A stretch of DNA of 64,000 nt from Micromonospora sp. LH3U1 (GTDB lineage: Bacteria; Actinomycetota; Actinomycetes; Mycobacteriales; Micromonosporaceae): NCBI RefSeq assembly GCF_028475105.1, contig NZ_CP116936.1, positions 3,409,501-3,473,500 of the forward strand, in the 5' to 3' direction. The position numbers and the translations under genes were made by a program. Shown piece after piece: positions 62,333 to 64,000 of the stretch. Under the pieces are notes generated by a model. It worked only from the letters and a program-made list of their open reading frames with translations, ran no database searches and was not told where the DNA came from. The first letter of the stretch is position 1. The number at the start of each line of letters is the position of its first letter.

Positions 62333-63589
62333 TCAGTCGGCGGCCGGCGGGTCGCCCGCGAGGCGGTCCGCGCGGGCGTTCAGGTAACGCTGCTGCGCCA
62401 GGTTCGTCGACCGTGCCGCCGCCATCCGGTACGCCTCCCGCGCCGCGACCCGCTCACCGACCAACTCCCACAGGTGGGCGCGGGCGGCCGGCAGTCGAGG
62501 GTCGTCGGCCAGCCGCGCGTCGTCGACAAGGTCGGCGAGCAGCGCCAACCCGGCCGACGCCCCGCGGCTCATCGCGACCGCCACCGCGTGGTTGAGCGCC
62601 ACGACCGGGTTGTCGTTGATGCCCAGCAGCACCTCGTACAGGGCGGTGATCTGCGCCCAGTCGGTGGCCGCGGCGCTGGGCGCCTCGTCGTGCACGGCCG
62701 CGATGGCCGCCTGGAGCTGGTACGGCCCGACGACCCCGCGCGGCAGCGCCCCGGTGATCAGCTCGACCCCCTCGACGATCTGGTCGGTCCGCCACCGTCC
62801 GCGGTCCTGCTCGGCCATCGGCACCAGTTCGCCGTACGGGCCGATCCGTGCCGGCGCGCGGGCATCGGTGAGCAGCATCAACGCGAGCAGCCCGGTGACC
62901 TCGGGATCCTCGGGCAACAGGCGGTGCACCAGGCGGGTCAGTCGGATCGCCTCGGCGGTCAGGTCGGCGCGCATCAGTCCCGGGCCGGCGGTGCGCGCGT
63001 ACCCCTCGGTGAAGATCAGGTAGAGCACGTGCAGCACGGCGGCGAGCCGGTCGGCACGCTCGGCGTCGGTGGGTGGTGCGAACCGCAGCCCGCTCTCGCG
63101 GATGCGCTGCTTGCCCCGGCTGATCCGTCGGGTCATCGTCGCCTCCGGCACCAGGAACGCGCGCGCCACCTCGGCGGTGCTCAACCCGCCCACCGCCCGC
63201 AGCGTGAGCGCGATCTGCGACGCCGGCGACAGCGCCGGATGGCAGCACAGGAACACCAGGATGAGCGTGTCGTCGGCGTCCGCCGGGTGTCGATCGGCCG
63301 CCGGGGCGCGCCACTGCTCCGGCAGCCCCCACCGCGCCACCGTGTCCTCCCGTCGCATCCGGGCCTGCTCGCGGCGCAGCAGATCGGTCAGCCGGCGGGA
63401 CGCGACGGTGATCAACCAACCGCGCGGATTCTCCGGTACGCCGTCGCGCGGCCATCCGCCGGCCGCGGCGATCAGCGCCTCCTGCACCGCGTCCTCGGCG
63501 GTGTCGAAGTGCCCGTAGCGGCGTACCAGCGCGCCGAGGACCTGCGGCGCCAGTTCGCGCAGCAGGTCCTCGATGGGCGTCTCCGGCAC
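62333..63589 (-). CDS. ECF42-type RNA polymerase sigma factor
   Basis: This 418-residue protein starts at GTG 63589. Residues 1-180 hold sigma regions 2 and 4 (LVRRYGHFDTAEDAVQEALIAA, RGWLITVASRRLTDLLRRE, and ALTLRAVGGLSTAEVARAFLVPEATMTRRISRGKQRIRE). The large C-terminal part (about 180-418) is the helical DUF6596/TPR-like extension of the ECF42 group: HVLYLIFTEGYARTAG, LLALMLLTDARAPAR, VVALNHAVAVAMSRG, YRMAAARSTNLAQQRYL. ECF42 factors have no anti-sigma gene but are paired with a YCII protein, as seen here 3 bp upstream. Confidence 0.93.
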   Translation of the reverse strand: MPETPIEDLLRELAPQVLGALVRRYGHFDTAEDAVQEALIAAAGGWPRDGVPENPRGWLITVASRRLTDLLRREQARMRREDTVARWGLPEQWRAPAADRHPADADDTLILVFLCCHPALSPASQIALTLRAVGGLSTAEVARAFLVPEATMTRRISRGKQRIRESGLRFAPPTDAERADRLAAVLHVLYLIFTEGYARTAGPGLMRADLTAEAIRLTRLVHRLLPEDPEVTGLLALMLLTDARAPARIGPYGELVPMAEQDRGRWRTDQIVEGVELITGALPRGVVGPYQLQAAIAAVHDEAPSAAATDWAQITALYEVLLGINDNPVVALNHAVAVAMSRGASAGLALLADLVDDARLADDPRLPAARAHLWELVGERVAAREAYRMAAARSTNLAQQRYLNARADRLAGDPPAAD

Positions 63590-63592
63590 CGG

Positions 63593-63994
63593 TCAGCCGG
63601 CCAGGTCCTCGACGCCTTCCAGCACCGGCCGCACGTCCACGTACCCACCGGGGGCGTCCGGGTCGACAAGCCCGGCGGCGATCTCGGTGGCCCGGTCGAA
63701 GCTGGCGCACTCCACGATCGTGTAACCCGCGAGGACCTCCTGCGTCTCCGGGTACGGGCCGTCGGTGACCACGGGTGCGCCCCCGCGTACCTGCACCCGG
63801 CGGGCGTGCACCGGCTCGCTCAAGCCCCGGGCGTCGACCAACTCCCCGGATTCGGCCAGCTCCTGGTGGAAGGTCTGCATGTGCTTGTGCATCGCCGCGA
63901 TCTGCTCAGCGGACATGGCCGGCCGGTCGGTCGCACGGCCGGACAGCACGTCGTAGTCCTGCTGCGAGCCGTACAGCAAAATCATGTACTTCAC
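63593..63994 (-). CDS. YCII-related (DGPF-type) protein, partner of the ECF42 sigma factor
   Basis: This 133-residue protein starts at GTG 63994, only 6 bases from the window edge. It has the start MKYMILLYGSQQDYD, HMQTFHQELAESGELVDARGL, and the motif TDGPYPETQEVLAGYTIVECAS, a DGPF variant in which Phe is Tyr, followed by GYVDVRPV. YCII proteins of this kind are the standard neighbours of ECF42 sigma factors and are thought to bind a small ligand. Its position 3 bp before the sigma gene implies one operon. The promoter is outside the window. Confidence 0.92.
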   Translation of the reverse strand: MKYMILLYGSQQDYDVLSGRATDRPAMSAEQIAAMHKHMQTFHQELAESGELVDARGLSEPVHARRVQVRGGAPVVTDGPYPETQEVLAGYTIVECASFDRATEIAAGLVDPDAPGGYVDVRPVLEGVEDLAG

Positions 63995-64000
63995 GGTAGA

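Overview
The window is 64 kb of very GC-rich actinobacterial chromosome. Frequent GTG starts, a mycothiol gene (mshC), an F420-type luciferase-like oxidoreductase, DUF2267/DUF3090/DUF5703/DUF3140 proteins and leaderless-looking promoters point to an actinomycete. Gene content and a palindromic intergenic repeat of a kind I associate with Micromonospora suggest Micromonosporaceae; this is inference, not a database match. I saw no rRNA, tRNA, CRISPR array, prophage or insertion sequence.

Layout. 1-2.9 kb: DUF2267 tail, DUF72 protein, then a small protein of four perfect 21-residue repeats 9 bp upstream of a JmjC/cupin oxygenase. 2.9-8.2 kb (minus): a small helical protein, a large FtsK/SpoIIIE-type ATPase and a coiled-coil membrane protein, plus a frameshifted NYN gene. 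8.3-11.4 kb: a ClpC-like unfoldase coupled to a DUF3140 protein. 11.5-16 kb: LysR regulator, hemerythrin-like protein, M20 peptidase and small conserved proteins. 16-19.7 kb: a frameshifted SseB-like gene, a YbaB-like protein and WXG100/EspC-like genes, forming an ESX-like group without a secretion ATPase. 19.7-22.8 kb: aldo/keto reductase, F420-type oxidoreductase, uppP.

22.9-32.8 kb is a nitrogen block: sugar-porter-like MFS, ureABCEFGD, a urea channel and an ammonium transporter carrying a degenerate PII-like domain at its C terminus. Together these genes would import urea, build a nickel urease, and move and sense the ammonium released. The block lies between uppP and a housekeeping run (histidine phosphatase, DUF3090, TIGR03843-type kinase-like protein, mshC), followed by an intergenic repeat cluster, a GntR regulator, a PAC2 protein and metH.

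42.6-64 kb is more accessory: HxlR/DUF899 pair, GNAT, nucleoside-diphosphate-sugar epimerase-like protein, two secreted proteins (PQQ sugar dehydrogenase-like and ThuA-like) sharing a C-terminal beta-trefoil, two DHA2 drug exporters with Lrp, TetR and MarR regulators, PAP2 and CPBP membrane proteins, a methyltransferase, Mug glycosylase, an ArsR/SRPBCC pair, a Ca2+/H+ antiporter, and an ECF42-type sigma factor with its YCII partner.

Two genes (NYN and SseB-like) carry, between them, three apparent single-base deletions. The original reads should be checked before calling these true pseudogenes.
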